From Nepenthes gracilis (taxonomy: Eukaryota > Streptophyta > Magnoliopsida > Caryophyllales > Nepenthaceae), in contig BSYO01000019.1 of the NCBI GenBank assembly GCA_033239525.1, positions 8,910,592 through 8,974,591 of the forward strand: a stretch of DNA of 64,000 nt, read 5' to 3'. The number at the start of each line of letters is the position of its first letter. The first letter of the stretch is position 1. Made by a program: the position numbers and the translations under genes. Positions 11,600-23,010 of this stretch are shown here, one piece after another. The notes below the pieces were generated by a model. It was not told the DNA's origin and made no database searches. It saw only the letters and a program-made list of their open reading frames with translations.

Positions 11600-13453
11600 A
11601 TGCCATCCACTGATCTGAAATTCTTCCCTTCACAAAGCGCGGAAGGTGTTATTGATTATATCTCTCCTCCCCCAGAGGTTGTCGAGCAAAGCCGACGCAT
11701 TTGGGGGTCCTCCTTAGTTGGATATTTCTTCGATGTTCCTCCTCATTTTCGGGCGGTTCGCGCCATTGCCCATCTTCCCTGGTCTTGATTTGGTCTGGAG
11801 CATATTGCTTCCAACGATGAAGGTTTTTTCTTTTTCTGGTTCTCTTCTATGGAAAAGATGGAGTAGTGCTTGCTTGCAGGTCCTTGGATGCTTGTAGGGA
11901 AAGCCATTTGTCTTAGGCAAGTTCTCCCTGGTATGAAGCTGTGCAAGGATATGCACAAATCATTCCCAATTTGGGTTAAACTTTTCAATGTGCCGATTGA
12001 ATTTTTGTCTCCTTTGGGGCTGGGATGGGTTGCCAGTGCTATTTGGAAGCCAGTCTAACTCTGTCCCAAAACTGCAAAATTGGAGAAGTTTGATGTTGCT
12101 CGGATTTGAGTTGAGATTGATGCGGATGCTACTTTGCCCTCTAGGACTATCTTGCAATCGGTAGACTCAAAATTTGTGGTAAATGTTGAATACTCTTGGA
12201 AGCCGATTAGATGTGGGTAGTGTCTTCTGTTTGGTCATAAGGAGCCCAATTGTAAGGCCAAGAGGATCCGTCCTTATGTTGGTAAGTCCCCCAACAAGAG
12301 AGATTTGCCAAAATATCGTCCTCTGCCTTCGACCTGTTCAGAAGGTTTGCATAAAGAGGTTGAGTGCCCTCGTAACTCCTTTGCTCCTCTTCTCTCTGAC
12401 TACCTCCCTGACGCTGTCAAAGTCCATGAGGTTAAGGACTTGGTGGTCCTGTGCCCACAATTTGCTGAGCAGATTAGTGCAGAAGTTCTGGAGCAGGCCT
12501 CTGCATCTTGTCCACCTCCTCCTGCTGCTGTTTCTGTGAGAGTGGTTGATGCTGGGTGTGTGGTACGTTCTCAGATTGACAGACATCCTAATGTTGCTCC
12601 TGGTGAGCCTTTGATTGGTAGGTCTAATCCAGGCTCTGTACCTAGAGTTGCTTTGTTGGACAGTGAGGGTGCGTTGTCCCGCTGTGATCAGGTTGACAAC
12701 CCTCTACAGGTTGGTCATCATCGGGCTACCTTCCTCCATGAAAGGCAACCGATTTTATCTGCTGTGGCTTTGAGGCGCGGTCTAGCTTCTAAAGTTGAGG
12801 GTCATCCCAGGAAATTTCAGATGGGCGCATTAGTACGTGGCTCTGATTTTGGATGTGCGGATAACCTGGTTGATAATGCTAGATTATTTTCCAATGTAGA
12901 TCATCTTGATGAATTGGATCTGGTTCTATTATTTCCCCTCCTGCAAGGAGGCAACCTGGAGATCAACCAGGGGACAATAGGTGGGATTCCTGATTCTTTT
13001 GCTGATGTGCTGAAGTCTGGCACTGGCTTTTCTCTTGTTGAATCAACTCAGCCCCCTCCTTTTGTCTCCCACAGTCATTCAAATTTGGAGACTCCCTGTG
13101 GCGATCCGAAGTCTAATAACTTTGAATAGCAGCAGTCTATTTTTCCTGATTTAGATAACAAGCTAAAGGATCTTTTGCCTTTAGCTTGTAGAGTTGCTGC
13201 AAGGGTTATCACCCTTCGACGTGCTGTTGACAAAGCTGCTCACAAGGATGAGGCTCTCCACGGACTTGCATCCTGTCCGGCTGCCTACCTCAGTCGACGT
13301 ACGCCGGACTCGTCCCTTAAGGTGAAAATTTTCATAATAAAAAAATGCAGCTCCTGGCAATTATCCCATTATAATCCCCTTTTGGTTAATAAAAAGGAGG
13401 TTGTTAATTGGGTTCTCCATAAGACTAGAGCTTCTCATAAAGGCAATGGGTGA
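11600..13453 (+). pseudogene. K ORF1 relic: DUF4283 region and CCHC knuckle
   Basis: Begins MPSTDLKFFPS (11600); then the DUF4283-like text PPEVVEQSRRIWGSSLVGYF and, after a stop and frameshift, FPIWVKLFNVPIEFLSPLGLGW (11967-12032). A CX2CX4HX4C knuckle lies at 12212-12253 with a TAG inside it. The longest open part is 12305-13129 (274 codons, Pro/Ser/Val-rich), then a basic stretch to a stop at 13451-13453. These are the hallmarks of plant L1 ORF1, an RNA-binding protein acting in the RNP. No DDEVHD-type C-terminal domain was found. Several stops make it non-functional. Confidence 0.75.
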
Positions 13454-13941
13454 TTCGTGTTGACTCAGTTGGAGTTGTTAATTAGGTGGCTTTGATCTAT
13501 ATTGAACAGTTTTTCTTTCTTGGCTTTCATGATTAGTGTCATGGTATCAGCAGATTCCCTTGTTTCTATGTCTTTTTTTTTTGGTAAGTAAGTGATTTGG
13601 ATTAATGGGAGAAAAAATTTTACAAGTAATGATTTAACTCCAAGTATTTTTTCGACTTGGGGATAAATCATAACTGCTAGGGCATTCCCCGAGCACCTTG
13701 TACAATGAATGAAAACAACAGAAAAATGCTGGGATTCATGCAATACAAGCATACCACTCTACCATCAGTAGAGCAAATCCTGAACAAGACAATCTAAACA
13801 TTACGTTTCCGAAAAATAGAAAAGCCTATACACCCACAGTTTCAGCATCAATCCAAAATGAAGCTCCAAACCAGCCAAGAGCCTTCCCTGCTCCATTTGA
13901 TGAACCAAAAACTTGGGCCAGGCTCAGCATCCAACAAACAC

Positions 13942-16348
13942 TTTTTTTTTTTGGTAAGTAAGTGATTTTGATTAATGGGAGAAAAATTTACAAGTATGGA
14001 TTTATCACCAAGTGTTATTCCGACTTGGGGATAAACCAAAATAGCTAGGGCATTCCCCGAGCACTTTGAAACAACCGATGAAACCAACTAATAGACAAAA
14101 ATGTTGGAATTCATACTACACAAGCAAACCACCCAAAGGCGTTTCCTAAACAAAACAGAAAAAAAACAATAATAAGCCACACCAAGGCAAAACATCATCT
14201 GGAGGCAGCCTGTAGATTGCCAATGAACCAAAAATAGCCTAGCAGCCATTTCATAATCAGAAGAAGGAACAGAGCCTTTCCGCTGCCCATGCTCCAGAAT
14301 CACCACGCAGCAGGGCACAAGCCATCGTGTATATCAACAAAGCATCAGCAGCAAACTCCACAGGAATGATCAGCACCACGCAGCAGCACTCAACACCACT
14401 ACAGCGCCAGCAATACTACAGCAGTGGCCTCTCCTTCCCGGGGTTCCACCAGATCAGCTTCCATCACAGCAGAGGAGCAACAAGGCCCACGGCTCAAAGA
14501 GCAGCATGTGCCACATGGAAATCAGCATCCAACACAAAACCACATGCCAGCAGCACGGAGATGATTCCAGCAGCCAATCCATGTAGTCCGCATCCAGTAT
14601 CTCAGCATCAATACTAGCAGCAATTTCATCCACCTCAGTGGCAGTACCACTCAAGGTCATCAGGGACCAAAGCAGCATACACAGAATCTACAGCAATTCC
14701 GGCCAATCCAGAGAAAAGCAGCAGGAGACAAACTGCCGCGTCCATACTACAGCAAACCATGCTCTTAACACCCAACCTGGTTTTTCCACAGCAAGAAGCA
14801 ATAGGCAATTGCAGCACATCCATCGTGGGTACCCCCACAAAATGGGAACCTCCAACCACCACTACACTTGTGTTCCAGGCAATTCCAGCCAGCCGATCCC
14901 CTTAGCAGCAGAGGCTTAGCAGCCAAGGCATCAGCCAACATCAGCCAACATCACAGGCAATTCCAGCCAACATCAGAACTCAATAGGAGGATCCAGGAGA
15001 GAATATGGAGACACCAATCAACCCACATAACAGCAAGCCACCTGCCTACAAAGAAACAGAGAGGCTGCCAAAATCAAACCACACTGGGATCGACAGAAGC
15101 AGCCCCAACATTGCTGCCCACCAATCACCAAAGACCAGCCAGCACTGGGAGCGACAATCAACAACAGATCATCAGCTAGGAGCACCAGATCACTGAATTA
15201 GATGCAGAGGGGCAACCCAGTCCATCAGACAACTATAACCCAACAGCATCCAATGCAAAATCTGCATTTTACCCATCAACAAGGCTGGGCCAGCAACTCA
15301 CCAGCCAAAGCCTCACAATTTATGGCATCAATTTGATGCCAGCACCTAGCAAAGCTGCATCAATGCAGGAGCATATCCACAAGCCTCTGCATCAGCATAA
15401 ACCAAGGAAGAAAACCTGCTCAGAACAACCTCAGCTGAAACAGCAGCACTCCAACGCACTCCATAAGCCTCTCCAGGCAGCAGGAAATGCAAAACACGCC
15501 AATGGGATCAGCCACCGAAGGCTCATCATCCATTGCAGCCCAAGCAAACTTGTTGCAAAGCAACAGAAGCAACCGACTGGCTGTAGAAGCCAGACAAAGA
15601 TGTTGCAGAGCAACACCAGCAGACAAATTGGCATTAATAGCCAAACATCAGCAATCCGAAGGACTGCAACACAGCAACTATGAAATCTGCAGACAACTCA
15701 CCACAATAGAAGGATTTTCAGCGTCCGAAACGGCCACACCCACTACTTCCGCACTCCAGCCAATACCTCCAAACCAGATTAGCAACAGGCTCCCAACCCA
15801 TCAGCCCGGATGGAACGTACCGGCAGAGAGGCATCAGAGTCCCGGGCATAGGCGTTCGTCAACATCAAACCAACAGGTAGCGAGAAGCAATTTGAACAGA
15901 TATAACCCAACATCCCACAGCCTGGGCTGCGAGCATTCACCGAACGAAATCCGTAGAACAGAGAGAGAGCTGCCTTAAAGCCTGAGGAGACAGCTTCCGA
16001 ACAAAGGCAAACCCCAGATTCATTACTTCAGAGCATCACGAAGCCGTCAGTTGCTTCAGATATCAGACCCCAACTCAAATCCATGAGGGCAAACCGACAT
16101 CGAAAGCGGACAACCAAAACGACTTCGCAAGCAGCAGATTGTGGAGACGGAAGGGTGGATACGGATTGCCGGGTGACGGGGGGGCCGGGCAGGCAACCGG
16201 GAGGCCGGCCATGGCCGGCACCGGAGCCGCCCGGCACCCAAGTCGGAATCGTCGAGGACGACGCCGGGCAAATTCGAAATTCAAAACCGAAATTTGAAAA
16301 TCGCCCCTTGTCAGAGCGACGTTGTCAGAGCGAGTCTTACTAGGTGCT
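13942..16348 (-). mobile_element. B: ORF-less element, 2407 bp, inside A
   Basis: Perfect 15-bp TSD GCATCCAACAAACAC (13927-13941 and 16349-16363). The 3' module is at 13942-14066 on the minus strand. The 5' leader at the right end has the AT inverted repeat (near 16272-16302) and a GC block (16180-16270) with GGCCGGCCATGGCCGGC, an 8-bp-arm palindrome-like core. It ends with a short direct repeat GTCAGAGCGA...GTCAGAGCGA. Only shadow frames occur. The 28-bp terminal hairpin of C and D is absent. Confidence 0.92.
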
Positions 16349-16584
16349 GCATCCAACAAACACCATATTCCAATACCAGCAGCACCCTACATTGCGATAC
16401 ACAGCAAGGGATATGGCACTTCAGAGTAGCAAATCAATTCAGCCACCACCAGCATAATCCGAACCAGCCAAAGTAGCAGGTGCAAGGCCAACTCACACCA
16501 TCAAATGGCACCAGCAGCAAAAAGTGGCGCCCTGTAGCATAGGGCCGAAATTCAAAGCCGCCAGCAGCAGGAAACCATCAGAAC

Positions 16585-18388
16585 TTTTTTTTTTTGATAA
16601 GTAAGTGATTTGGATTAATGGGAGAAAAAAATTTTTACAAGAAAAGATTTATCTCCAACTGTTTTACCGACTTGGGGATAAATCGTAATCGCTAGGGCAT
16701 GCCCCGAGCGCTCTGATACAATGAATGAAACCCACAAAGGAAAACTGGTAATCACTCAATACAAACAGACCACTCTAATATTAATAGAGCATATCCTATA
16801 CAGAGCAAGCCAAATCAAGGCATATCCGAAAATTGGCAACTGAAGCCAACTATTCGCTAACAGCATCTTCATGCCAGCCGAGGCCTATCCATCACCACAA
16901 GGTGAAACAAAATCTGAAATCCAGGCGCAGCATCCAGCCAACACCAAGTTCCAACACTAGTAGCAACCAAACACTGCACCCGAGCGCAGCCAAATAAACC
17001 GGCACCAGTTATTCTAGCACTTACACGGCATAGCTTCCCAGAAAAGGAGATGGATATTCCATGCAAATATCCATCAGCTGCAGCCAATTCATTACGGCAA
17101 AGGCCACACCAATCTACTATTAGCTGCTGCAGGCATACTGTAGCAACAAGAGGAGGCAGCACAACCAGGTCGTGAGCAGCACCTCACGATTTCTGCATTG
17201 ACCCATTGCAATGGAGCATCATACTCCAAGTAACCACCATCAGAGTGGGAACAAATAGCCAGGCTACACAGCACCATCCACTTCAGGAGCAAAAAATCAG
17301 CATCAAAAATTGCAGCATACGACCTTCCACCAGAAGGAACATCAACTCAGCCAAAGTCCATTTGCTGTCATCCAACCAGCGCCAGTTGATGAAGCCCAAC
17401 TAACAGGACCACCGCCAGACATGCCAGCTGTTAAACAGCAGTTCGGCTCCAGCCACCTCATCCCAGTGCACACCTGCTTCAGCAAACCAAAATGACAGCA
17501 GAGCCATCAGCATACCAGTGGAGCAATGCGGCAAATACACAGCATTATCAGCAATTGTAATAGGACTTGCAGGAGCAACTCCAGCCACTCATGACAGCAG
17601 CCCACGACAATTGCTATCAAACCCACCGCATCAGAAGGATTTTCAGCGTCAAAACAGGCCACTCCCAGTTCTTAGACACTCCAGCCTATAATTCCAGTCC
17701 AAAGCAAACCAGGCTCCCCCCAACCCATCTTACCGGAAGGAACGTACAAGCAGAGAGCTTCAGAAACCGGGCTCAGGGCGTTCGTCAGCGTCAATCCCAG
17801 CGAGCAGCACAGAGCATAAGCTTCGGCCATCTGCTCCCGAAATCAAGGGATGTAGAATAAACCAGAAGCACCAAAGCCGTAGCTTACTTAAGGAACCCTG
17901 AGACAGGGCTCTCGGCCACGGCAGCCATAGCATAGAAGCCCAGCCAAATCCGGATACGAGAAGCCCTAATCAATCGAGGGACGAAGGAGAAGAGAGACCA
18001 TAGCCTGAGAAGAGTCCCAAACAGAAGCAGATACCCAAACGGAAATAGACGCATCAGATGCGATCTTGGCTTCAGCAGAAACCCCAATCGAATCTTGGCC
18101 GAAAGAGCTTCGTCAGGGAAAGAGGACTCAACCATAGACGAAACCTCAGAGGATGCCGGCGAAGCTAGAACTGAGGTCCGGAAGGAAGAGTGCAAGGGTC
18201 AGAAGGCGGAAAGCAGCCGGGCAGAGCACCCAGGAGACCGGCCGAGGCCAGCACCGGCGCTGCCCGGCGAGAGGAGGAGCGTCGCAGGAGGACGCGGGCA
18301 GCCGCAGAAGACAGATTCAAAATTCAAAAGGAATTTTGAAAATGGTAGAGAGAAGCGAGAGCTTCTCTCTCTAACTATTCCATCTCTG
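16585..18388 (-). mobile_element. C: ORF-less element, 1804 bp, inside A
   Basis: Perfect 14-bp TSD GAAACCATCAGAAC (16571-16584 and 18389-18402). 3' module at 16585-16712. The 5' leader at the right end is the best preserved with D: a terminal hairpin at 18346-18373 (arms TAGAGAGAAGC / GCTTCTCTCTCTA), an AT inverted repeat (TTCAAAATTC ... GAATTTTGAA, 18316-18340) and a GC block (18230-18305). The body is C/A-rich with CAGCA words. No credible ORF. Shortest complete ORF-less copy in the window. Confidence 0.93.
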
Positions 18389-19223
18389 GAAACCATCAGA
18401 ACACGGCAACTATCGGCAGGCAAACTGCACCGGCAATGAACTGCAATCAACAGGATGCAACAGCAGCTGTTTCCACTTCCATCGTTAGGAGCATCGGCCA
18501 TCAGCAAGGGTCAAGGCGGCATTCTTTCTTCACAAAGAATACCAACAGCAACAAAGAAATCAACATCCACATTGGAGACCCAACTGCCAGACTCACCAGC
18601 TTCCATGCATCCCAATCACCTCAGCAAGGAAAGACCTACAGCAGGCGCCAGCAGAAGCAGAGACCATCTCCGCAAACAAATGGAGTAGCAATGCTGCATC
18701 AACCAAATCAGCATCATCCACTTTAAAAAATAAGTCATCAGAGATCAAAGAGGTTGCTCAGTATAGGCACAAAGGCACCGTATGCAGCAGTTCTCAGCAA
18801 TAGGAGATCATCCAAGAATCAAGCTGTAACCCATGAGAAAGAACTAATAGCTCCACTGAAAAGCCCTTTCTACATCAAGCAGAGAACCGGCCAATTGTGC
18901 CAACAGCAACATCACCTTAACAGATCAGCACCATCACCACAACAAAATCCCTCACGAGACCTGATGGTTAAAGATCCAAACAATCATATAAGGGCAAACA
19001 CCCATCAACATCTGGACAGCATCCAGGCAGAATGCAGGGCTACAGCACAAAATTCACATCAAGCACTTGTCCTACATATTTATTCAAGCCAAAAAGCACG
19101 CCAAGACAGAGTATGCAGCAGCACATAAGCTGGATTAAAGCAGAAGATCAAAACCAGGGTCCCAGGAGCAAGACCCAGTCAAAAAATACCCCATCAGCAT
19201 GTTCCTTGTTTCTATGTCTCTAC

Positions 19224-19234
19224 TTTTTTTTTTT
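19224..19234 (-). mobile_element. M1: poly(T)-only micro-insertion in K
   Basis: ATGTCTCTAC occurs at 19214-19223 and 19235-19244, separated only by eleven T (one T may belong to the repeat). The related element at 61188 has no such run at the same place, so the T-run is an insertion. Read as minus-strand target-primed insertion of an A-tail alone. Weaker than M2-M4 because no element-specific base is included; slippage cannot make the flanking 10-bp repeat, however. Confidence 0.65.
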
Positions 19235-19350
19235 ATGTCTCTACTCTAAGTTGGCAAAACACTTAGAGCAGAATATAGTTGTTGTACTTAAATTTCTTTT
19301 TAATGCAATTAATTACTTACAAGAAAAAATTTAATTACTTACCAAAAAAA

Positions 19351-19606
19351 GGATAGGTCATTATAGCAGTGTGTGGATTACCATAAATTAAATAAGATCA
19401 CAAAAAAAAGCAAATATTCATTGCCAGGTATTGATGATTTATTTGATCAATTACAAGGATCCTAAGTATTTTCTAAGATTGACCTGCGATCGGCATCCCA
19501 TCAATTGATAATTAAGTAGGAGAATGTGGCCAAGATAGTTTTTCAGACGAGATATAGTCACCATGTATTTCTTGTTATGCCGTTTGGCCTTACTAATGCT
19601 CTTGGC
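19351..19606 (+). pseudogene. Ty3/gypsy reverse-transcriptase fragment
   Basis: From 19370 one frame reads [11 protein letters not shown], then [28 protein letters not shown] and VMPFGLTNAL, with two stops. These are the RT core motifs of plant Ty3/gypsy elements (known forms: PLPRIDDLLDQL, KIDLRSGYHQ, MPFGLTNAP). The fragment is bounded on the left by the poly(A) of K and on the right by element R. No LTR, integrase or gag seen. It is one of the few non-LINE pieces, probably part of the older substrate. Confidence 0.82.
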
Positions 19607-19925
19607 TTTTTTTTTTTTGGTAAGTAAATAAAGATGTATTAAAGTAAAAAATTACAAAAATAATGTTCTAACTTCAAGTGTTTTGCCGACTTAGAGGTAG
19701 AAAATAGACTCTAGGGAATACCCTGAGCACCACCAAGAACCATATCATGAGACCGAAGAAAAATTACAGAAGAAAAAAATCTTAACAAAAACCAAATTCG
19801 AACGGGCCATTAGTTAGGAGACCAAAGAAAATTTACAAAAAAGAAAAACTTGGCAAGAGAATCCATTGCCAGGATTGGCCACATGCTCACGGCATGTTCC
19901 AAATCAACGAGGGCAGGAACAGCAG
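19607..19925 (-). mobile_element. R: short minus-strand subfamily II 3' end
   Basis: Poly(T) (19607-19618) then GGTAAGTAAATAAAG; on this strand the hairpin arms and CCCTGAGCACC box follow, to about 19731. The rest is A-rich. It meets + element S head to head near 19930; the exact junction and TSDs were not resolved. No coding sequence. Confidence 0.6.
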
Positions 19926-19929
19926 CTCA

Positions 19930-20206
19930 TCCTTGTGTAGGGGAATTGGGACATTTCAAACTGACCTCGAGGGGAGAAGAAAACGTGTCCTCAGCACCTC
20001 GAGGGGATTGTCGGCGTTTTAGATGATGTAATGCTACCCGCCTTTTTCCTGCCTGTTTTTCTTTCGGACTCTTGTATTGTTACACGAGGGTGTTCGGGGC
20101 ATGCCCTAGTGTTTATATTCTATCCTCAAGTGGGAAAAACACTTGGGGTAAGAATATAGATTTTGTACTTTATTTTAATTCAAATTTAATTACTTACCAA
20201 AAAAAA
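19930..20206 (+). mobile_element. S: short + strand subfamily II 3' end
   Basis: Variant box GTTCGGGGCATGCCC at 20092, hairpin TATTCTATCCTCAAGTG / CACTTGGGGTAAGAATA, TTAATTACTTACC and 8 A (20199-20206). It is 5' truncated; the upstream limit is approximate. It abuts ORF2 fragment Q at 20207. ACCTCGAGGGGA is repeated directly at about 19955 and 19991, of unknown meaning. Confidence 0.6.
20092..20206 (+). promoter_or_regulatory. 3' recognition module, subfamily II exemplar (S copy)
   Basis: GTTCGGGGCATGCCCTAG box, arms TATATTCTATCCTCAAGTG-type and CACTTGGGGTAAGAATATA around GGAAAAA, then TTTAATTACTTACC and poly(A). Loop and distal stem differ from family I, yet box position, stem length and the ACTTACC end are kept. 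Other members: K (19220-19350), U (61188-61292), R (minus). Confidence 0.65.
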
Positions 20207-21836
20207 GATGTTAAAGCAGGTGAATGCCACTCTTATTAGCCTTATCCCAAAGGTCAAGTCACTTGCCAAGGTAACTGACTATAGGCCAATCGCTTGCTGC
20301 AATGTAACATATAAGATCATATCCAAGATTCTTGCCAACAGAGTTAGAGGTACTCTTCCTTATCTGATCGATAAAAGCCAAACTGCCTTTGTTGCTGGCC
20401 GACACATTAGTGACAACATCCTCTTTGTTCAAGAGCTACTTCAGCGATACCATGTGGGTAAGGGTGAACCAAGATGTGCTATGAAAGTTAACCTAATGAA
20501 AGCTTATGACTCTGTTCACTGGGACTTCATTATTGCTACCCTTCATATTATGGGTTTCCCTCCCAAGATGATCATGTGGATTGGGTAGTGTATAACTACA
20601 CCGTCGTACTCGATAAACATCAATGCTGAATCGGTTGGCTTATTCAAAGGTGCCAAAGGCCTTCGACAGGGCAACCCCCTTTCGCCTTATCTTTTTATTC
20701 TGGTCATGGAAATTCTAAATGGTACTATAGAAGTGAAGCCCGACGATGTCCATCTTTTCAATACCATTAGAAATGCAAGGATACAAGCACAATCATGCTT
20801 GCTTTTACAGATGACCTTCTACTACTTTCTATAGTAGATCCAGATCTGCCCGAATATTAAATGACTACCTTAAGGAATTTCAACTTCTATCTGGTCTTCA
20901 GGCAAATAAAGAAAAGAGTGAGGTTTCTGTTTGTACGGAAAATAACCGCCTTGCTGATGAAATCACCACCATTCTTGGGTTTAAAAGAGGTCGTCTCCCT
21001 GTCAGATACTTGGGAGTGCCTCTCTTAACCGCGCGGCTCACAATCAAGGATTGTCAACCCCTCCTTGAATGAATCAAGAATAGGATTGCCTCATGGAAAA
21101 ACAAATGGCTCTCTTTTGGAGGTCGCCTTCAGCTCTTATCCTCTATGGTGTCTTCCCTTCACTTGTACTGGACGTCCCTCTTCCATCTCCCCAAAAGTCT
21201 ACTTCAGGAAATAGAGAGTCTCCTTCAGAAATTTCTTTGGCATGGGTGCTTGGAAGGCAAAAACTCAGCTAAGGTGGCCTAGGCTGATGTGTGTTGCCCA
21301 AAGGATGAAGGAGGCCTTGGGATGAAAAATGTCCATGCAGGTGATAAAGCTCTAATTAGCCGGCATCTTTCGAGACTTCTTAATAGCACGGATGACTCCA
21401 TCTGGGCGACCTGGATTCAGAACTACAAATCAAAGAAACGATGTATTTGGGTTGTTAAAGTTCTAAATTCAGCGCCTTGGGCATGGAAGAAGATTATGGA
21501 GCTTCGTTTTGATATGCGCCCCCACGTCAAATACATCATTGGAAATGGCCCTCAGACACGTATTTGGCTGGATAATTGGCATCCTCTAGGATCTCTGTGC
21601 GACCATTGTGAGGATCGGGTGCGTATGGTTGCAGGTATCCCCATTGATGCAAAGGTCCAGGAAATTATTAGGAATGGGGCGTGGAGATGGCCGAATGACA
21701 AAGATGAGGATGTAAGGCGCATTCTTAAAAAAATGCCTAATGACCAACCCCATCAGGACGAGCAAGACTCTATCAGCTGGAGTCTTTCTGGTGTTGAAAA
21801 TTCGGCTTATGTGATGTTGCTAAGTATGGTTATGGC
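20207..21836 (+). pseudogene. Q: LINE ORF2 fragment (RT to C-terminal region)
   Basis: Starts inside RT with LKQVNATLISLIPK and continues VTDYRPIACCNVTYK, TAFVAGRHISDNIL, AYDSVHWDF and KGLRQGNPLSPYLF. The catalytic box reads FTDD (20814-20825), still intact, but frameshifts surround it. A long open piece at 21289-21870 matches the region before zf-RVT (KDEGGLGMKN, RCIWVVKVLNSAPWAWKKIMELR). Similarity fades near 21815-21836, where the leader of H begins. It is more diverged from L-a to L-d than these are from one another, so it is a separate L1 lineage. Both ends are truncated. Confidence 0.85.
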
Positions 21837-22749
21837 TTTTTCGAAGCTCTTGCCTCTCTCTAAAATTTGAATAGCGGGATTCAAATCCCTGGGTTTCCAC
21901 AGCCCCGTCATTGCTGGCACAAGCCATGGACGGCAGATTAGGGGCATTATCTGATTCTCCCAGACACCCATCTATGTCATCGGCGCTACCCCCGTGTCAA
22001 ACCTCTTCCCCTAAATATCTCATTTTGGTGGTTCGGCTCGATGCCTCTATTTGTCCTCTCTCCTTGTGGCTTTCCTTCCCCTTCCCTCCTCCTCTGAGCC
22101 TTCTGGTTTTGCCCCATCTATGATTCAGGTGGCTCCTCAGCTTTCTGCTGAGCCTACTAGTCGCTGGTCCAAAACGTCTCTATCACACCCACAGGGAAAC
22201 TCGGACGGTGCTACTAGTTCCTGGTCTGAAGTGGTGTAGAATAAGGGTGCTACCCCTAATCTTGAACTGAGATTCTACCCTCCGCAAGTCGTTGACGACA
22301 AGGTAGCTACCATCTCTCCTCCCTCTGATGTACTTCATCAGGGGCTTGAAAGTTTGGGAGATTACTCTGGTTGGGTTCTTTTTTGGCAAACCTCTACCTT
22401 TGAATATTGTTAACGCTATTGCTCGGATGGTTTGGGCCCATTTTGGCTTACACCATGTTGCTGGTGGCCAAAATGATTTCTTTTTCTTTTGTTTCTCTTC
22501 TGAGAAACAATTGGAGGCTTGCCTTGAAAAAGGCCCGTGGTCATTTGGGGGGAAATAATTTTCCTCAAGGGCTGGAAACCAGAAATGCCCATAGCAAAGG
22601 AAGAGCATAAATCCCTCCTAGTTTGGATAAAATTGCTAGATATTCCTATTGAATACTAGACCACGTTGGGGCGTAGCTGGATTGCCAGCGCGGTTGGCAA
22701 ACCAATTTTGCTGGATGCCAACACGGCAAAGTTAGACCGGATGTTTTTG

Positions 22750-22950
22750 TGATGTAATATTTCTCATTTTCTATAGGTCCTGTTGGTCTCCTAGAGGTCT
22801 GCTCTGTACTTCCGGATGTACGTATCGCTCGGGGTATGCCCCAGCGGATTATGTTTTACTCCCAAGTTAAAATACTTGGAGTTAAAACATCGAATTTGTA
22901 AATTTTTCTCCCTTAAATCCAAAATATTTACTTACCAAAAAAAAAAAAAA
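22750..22950 (+). mobile_element. I1: 201-bp 5'-truncated 3' end
   Basis: TGATGTAATATTTCTCATTT start, box at 22828, hairpin, TTTACTTACC and 14 A (22937-22950). The flanking GTTTTTG (22743-22749 and 22951-22957) is a short TSD. Removing the insert restores the DUF4283 reading LDRMFLARVCVE, a strong independent proof of the boundary. Nearly the same tail sequence as E1. Confidence 0.9.
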
Positions 22951-23010
22951 GTTTTTGGCTCGAGTATGCGTTGAGGGGAGGATGGGTGCTGTTCTCCCCA
23001 CTAAGATCCT

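Larger units (their letters stand above)
13574..19203 (-). mobile_element. A: minus-strand ORF-less element holding B and C
   Basis: TSD CCTTGTTTCTATGTCT (13558-13573 and 19204-19219). The poly(T) and GGTAAGTAAG start mark the 3' end at the left; the module runs to about 13704 with the box CCCCGAGC on this strand. Own sequence: 13574-13926, 16364-16584 and 18403-19203 plus TSD copies, about 1.4 kb, all C/A-rich on +. The GC-rich leader of other copies is missing, so it is probably 5' truncated. No reading frame of note. Confidence 0.88.
11594..19350 (+). mobile_element. K: ORF1-carrying element without ORF2, subfamily II 3' end
   Basis: ORF1 relic (11600-13453), about 100 bp of UTR to 13573, then minus-strand A (13574-19203), then the 3' end resumes at 19204 with CTCTAAGTTGGCAAAACACTTAG and ends TTAATTACTTACC plus 7 A (19344-19350). 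Removing A joins ORF1 to the 3' end with no room for ORF2. The 3' end is a second subfamily: same architecture as the main module, different loop and flanks, with a close relative at 61188-61292. TTAATTACTTAC occurs twice near the end (19309-19342), separated by AAGAAAAAA. Left TSD not identified. Confidence 0.7.

Noticed and set aside
18190..18345. CpG-island promoter of a host gene (GC block)
   Set aside because: The GC block recurs at the 5' end of several ORF-less elements within TSD limits; it is part of their leader.
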